DNA of 6,301 nt. Origin: Pseudomonadota bacterium. Its GTDB lineage: Bacteria > Pseudomonadota > Alphaproteobacteria > Rhizobiales > Beijerinckiaceae. A program made the position numbers and the translations under genes. The notes below the pieces were generated by a model. That model was not told the DNA's origin. It worked only from the letters and a program-made list of their open reading frames with translations, and searched no databases. Below, in pieces: positions 3,880 to 6,301 of the stretch (position 1 is the stretch's first letter; every line of letters begins with the position of its first letter). The stretch is taken from positions 1 through 6,301 of the forward strand of contig JAEXUU010000591.1 in NCBI GenBank assembly GCA_023452965.1, written 5' to 3'.

Positions 3880-6301
3880 CAGATGCGCTGGGACGGCAGT
3901 GCGAGCAGCGACTGGAACAACGGCGACAACTGGAACACCGGCGTGGCTCCGACAGCCGGCAGCAACCCGGTCGTCGCGGGCCCGGCGCCGGCGATGCCGG
4001 TCATTTCGGGCGGGACAACCAGCCTTGGAACCCTGTTCGTCGGCTACGAAAACGGCCTCGGCGGCTCCAGCCTCTACGTTCAAGGCGGCGCCAGCCTGAC
4101 GACCGGCACAGCCGTTATCGGCGAGCAGTCTATCAACAATGCCGGCAATGCGCGGGAGACAGAATCCGGACTGGCGCGGCTTTCCGCGGCGTCGAGCTGG
4201 AACGGCGGCTCTATGTACATCGGCTCCTACGGTGCCGGCACGGTAGAAGTCCTCGGCGGCAGCACGCTGACCACAAGCAGCATGACCATAGGCGTGCATC
4301 ACAACAGCACGACCAACCGGTCCGGCAACGGCACGCTGACGATCTCTGGAACGAGCTCTCAGTGGACAGCGAGCGGGAGCAGCACCATCGGCAGCAACGG
4401 CCGCGGCACGATCTCCGTTGCTGCGGGCGGCAAGGCGATCATCACGGGAGGAACGACCCTCGGGAGCGGCTCGACCGGTGTCGGAGTGGTCACGGTCAGC
4501 GGGACCGGCTCGCGCTGGGAAATTGCGAGCGGGATCTTCACCATCGGCAGCAGCGGCAGCGGTGAGTTCACCTTGAGCGGCGGCGCCACCGCCAAGACGG
4601 GGCGTATCAACCTCGCCAGCAGCGCCAACTCCTCCGGCGCGCTGACGGTCACGGGAGCCGGCAGTCGTTTCGAGGCGGGGCAGATCTGGGCAGGCCAGGG
4701 CTCCGCGGCCATGATCTCGGTGAACGCAGGCGGCGTGCTTCAGGGCACACATCTGCTCCTCGGCACCACGGCCACTGGCGAGGGCCGAGCGGAGCTGCGC
4801 GGCGCCGGCAGCCTGATCGCCAGCAGCACGTACACCGCAGTCGGATACCTGGGCAAAGGCGAGTTGACGCTCTCCGACAGCGCAACGCTGCGCGGCGTGG
4901 TCCACATCGCTCTTGGAGCCGGTAGCCGGGGCACGCTGAACATTGGCGCAGCCGCGGGCAGCACAGCTGCGGCAGCCGGCGTGATCGACGCCGCCACTGT
5001 CCAGTTCGGCGCCGGCACCGGCAAGCTGGCGTTCAACCACACCAGCACGGATTTTCGGCTCGCCGCCGAGATCAAGGGGGCCGGCACGATCGAGCATCAT
5101 GCCGGCACGACCCTGTTCACCGGCAACGGCGGAAGCTTCAGCGGCACGACCTCTATTTCCGGAGGCACCTTGCTGGTCGGCGATGCCTCGGGTGGTTCGC
5201 TCGGCGGCGCGGTCTCGGTCCTCGCCGGCGGAACGCTCGGCGGCAGCGGCATGATCGGCAGCCTGACCCTTGCCAGCGGCGCCACGCTTTCGCCCGGAAA
5301 CTCGGTGGGCATGCTGACGGTCGGCGGCAACGTGACCTTCAATGCCGGCTCGACCTATCGGGCCGAGATCGTCGGCGGCGCGTCCGATCTGCTCAGCGTC
5401 GGCGGCACGGCGAGCCTTGCCGGCACGCTGCAGCTCGTCGCCGGCGGCGGCAGCTACAGCTTCAACGCGCCCTATACGGTGCTGAGCGCGGCGGGTGGGC
5501 GCAGCGGCACCTTCGGCGCCGTCAACACCAGCGGCAGCTTCGGCGTCGGCGTCACCAGCGAAGTCACCTATGGCGGCAACGACGTCACGGTGACGCTGAA
5601 GCCCGGCTCCCTCGTCGATGCCGGCTCGAATCCGGAACAGGCGCCCCCGAGCCCGTCACCGGGCAATCCGCCGAGCCCGGCGCCCAATCCGGTCTACAGC
5701 ACAGCCTCCCACCTCTCGCTGAACACCTGGTCGGTGGCCGCCGCGATCGACCGCGCCGTGGCGAACGGCGCCGATCCCTCCTTCCTCTACCAGATCTATG
5801 CCCGCGGCGACCGCCAGGCCCTGATCACGGCGCTCGGCACCTTGAGCGGCGAGGTCCACTCCACCATCGGCATGATGGGCTGGGAGGCCGCCGGCGGCTT
5901 CCTGCGGGCGATGCTCGACCCCTTTGCGGCCGGGCGCGACCCTAATGCCATGCCGGGCGCGGCCGGTGCCTTCGCGACCGCCGGAGCCTATGCCTCCTCC
6001 GGCTCGCAGGCCGAGCTACCCTCGGCCAAGGGGCCGCGGATCGCGCCGCAATTCGTGCCCGACCGGCTCTACAATCTCTGGGGCCAGGGCTTCGGCAGCA
6101 AGGGCCGCTCGGGCGCCGACATCGTGCGCGGCAGCCATGCCAGCGACGTGTCGAGCGGCCATCTTGCCCTTGGCATCGACTTTCGCGTCCTGCCCGACAC
6201 CATCCTCGGCGTCGCGATCGCCGCCGGCGAAACGCGCTCCAGCCTGTCGGGCGCGCTCGGCGACGCCAAGGCGGACATGCTGCAGGCCGGTCTCTACGGC
6301 A
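3787..6301 (+). CDS. Autotransporter (type Va secretion) with T5SS/PEP-CTERM-type repeat passenger, 3' end outside the window
   Basis: Open for 838 codons from ATG 3787 to the right edge. A classical autotransporter that would cross the inner membrane by Sec and display or release its passenger through its own outer-membrane barrel. In order: signal peptide 1-31 (AQA before the cut); WDGSASSDWNNGDNW block (35-49); about six degenerate T5SS/PEP-CTERM-type repeats (80-400); a passenger-associated beta-strand region GTTLFTGNGGSFSG...GGTLLVG (440-465) with LSPGNSVGMLTVGG (501-514); a Pro-rich linker (616-635); a helical segment with LITALGTLSGEVH (680-692); and the barrel start LWGQGFGSKGRSG (764-776), of which about 80 of roughly 270 residues are present. 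The mature part has no Cys, as usual for this class. No protease, lipase or other catalytic motif is visible, so an adhesive or structural role is inferred. ATG 3787 is the only reasonable start after the in-frame stop at 3718; its ribosome site (GAGAG, 11 bases away) is weak. Confidence 0.92.
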   Translation, partial: MANRISYRNRSLACLLGSTAIALALPGLAQAQMRWDGSASSDWNNGDNWNTGVAPTAGSNPVVAGPAPAMPVISGGTTSLGTLFVGYENGLGGSSLYVQGGASLTTGTAVIGEQSINNAGNARETESGLARLSAASSWNGGSMYIGSYGAGTVEVLGGSTLTTSSMTIGVHHNSTTNRSGNGTLTISGTSSQWTASGSSTIGSNGRGTISVAAGGKAIITGGTTLGSGSTGVGVVTVSGTGSRWEIASGIFTIGSSGSGEFTLSGGATAKTGRINLASSANSSGALTVTGAGSRFEAGQIWAGQGSAAMISVNAGGVLQGTHLLLGTTATGEGRAELRGAGSLIASSTYTAVGYLGKGELTLSDSATLRGVVHIALGAGSRGTLNIGAAAGSTAAAAGVIDAATVQFGAGTGKLAFNHTSTDFRLAAEIKGAGTIEHHAGTTLFTGNGGSFSGTTSISGGTLLVGDASGGSLGGAVSVLAGGTLGGSGMIGSLTLASGATLSPGNSVGMLTVGGNVTFNAGSTYRAEIVGGASDLLSVGGTASLAGTLQLVAGGGSYSFNAPYTVLSAAGGRSGTFGAVNTSGSFGVGVTSEVTYGGNDVTVTLKPGSLVDAGSNPEQAPPSPSPGNPPSPAPNPVYSTASHLSLNTWSVAAAIDRAVANGADPSFLYQIYARGDRQALITALGTLSGEVHSTIGMMGWEAAGGFLRAMLDPFAAGRDPNAMPGAAGAFATAGAYASSGSQAELPSAKGPRIAPQFVPDRLYNLWGQGFGSKGRSGADIVRGSHASDVSSGHLALGIDFRVLPDTILGVAIAAGETRSSLSGALGDAKADMLQAGLYG
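4024..4986 (+). repeat. Degenerate protein-level tandem repeats in the passenger (T5SS/PEP-CTERM-associated type)
   Basis: About six units of 49-62 residues follow the pattern IGxxGxGxxxxxxGGxxxxxxxxxIG...GxxxxxGxGSxW. Units: residues 80-141 (4024-4209), 142-197 (4210-4377), 198-249 (4378-4533), 250-298 (4534-4680), 299-348 (4681-4830) and a weak last one 349-400 (4831-4986). Anchors are FVG, YIGSYGAG, TIGSNGRG, TIGSSGSG, WAGQGSA and AVGYLGKG at unit starts, and SSW, SQW, SRW, SRF and SLI near unit ends. The units have diverged at the DNA level, so recent duplication is unlikely. The repeat predicts a right-handed beta-helix rod. Unit borders are mine by eye. Confidence 0.75.

Noticed and set aside
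4024..4986. PEP-CTERM/exosortase sorting as the export route, suggested by the repeat type
   Set aside because: The downstream sequence is an autotransporter helix and beta-barrel, not a PEP-CTERM anchor, so the route is type Va secretion.
3628..5100. 490-residue open frame on the minus strand opposite the autotransporter
   Set aside because: It is Ala/Arg/Gly-rich with no recognisable domain and lies antisense to a frame with a clear signal peptide, repeats and barrel. Long antisense frames are expected in GC-rich genes.

Overview
The window is a high-GC, gene-dense stretch of bacterial chromosome. Strong G/C preference at third codon positions and the kinds of proteins present point to an alphaproteobacterium, probably Hyphomicrobiales (Rhizobiales; Bosea- or Methylobacterium-like). 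That assignment is inferred from protein style only, because no rRNA or other taxonomic marker is present.

Layout: (1) 1-352 (+), the C-terminal quarter of a class I DNA photolyase, cut by the left edge. (2) 482-838 (+), a small DUF1428 (YbaA-like) protein of unknown function with its own ribosome binding site. (3) 867-1661 (-), a classical short-chain dehydrogenase/reductase, convergent with DUF1428 and separated from it by 28 bases that form part of a hairpin. (4) 1662-1823, a divergent intergenic region with a candidate promoter for (5) 1824-2540 (+), an AlaX-M-type alanyl-tRNA editing hydrolase. This is followed 49 bases later by (6) 2590-3444 (+), a two-domain 3-mercaptopyruvate sulfurtransferase; the two are probably one operon. 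(7) 3445-3786, a 342-base intergenic region with terminator-like hairpins, an AT-rich regulatory island (a TTGACT box, a palindrome and a CtrA-like site) and a leader with two further hairpins. (8) 3787 to the right edge (+), a very long reading frame that stays open to the window end. It encodes a type Va autotransporter with a signal peptide, a passenger built of degenerate T5SS/PEP-CTERM-type repeats, a passenger-associated beta-strand region, a Pro-rich linker, a helical segment and the first part of the outer-membrane beta-barrel.

The first six genes are housekeeping or stress genes: DNA repair, redox, translation quality control and sulfur metabolism. The autotransporter is the accessory, surface-exposed part. 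It has its own long upstream region and its repeat-rich passenger uses slightly different codons from its translocator end. I see no mobile element, CRISPR array, tRNA or rRNA, and no clearly undescribed multi-gene system. The regulatory island and structured leader before the autotransporter are the parts most worth a second look.
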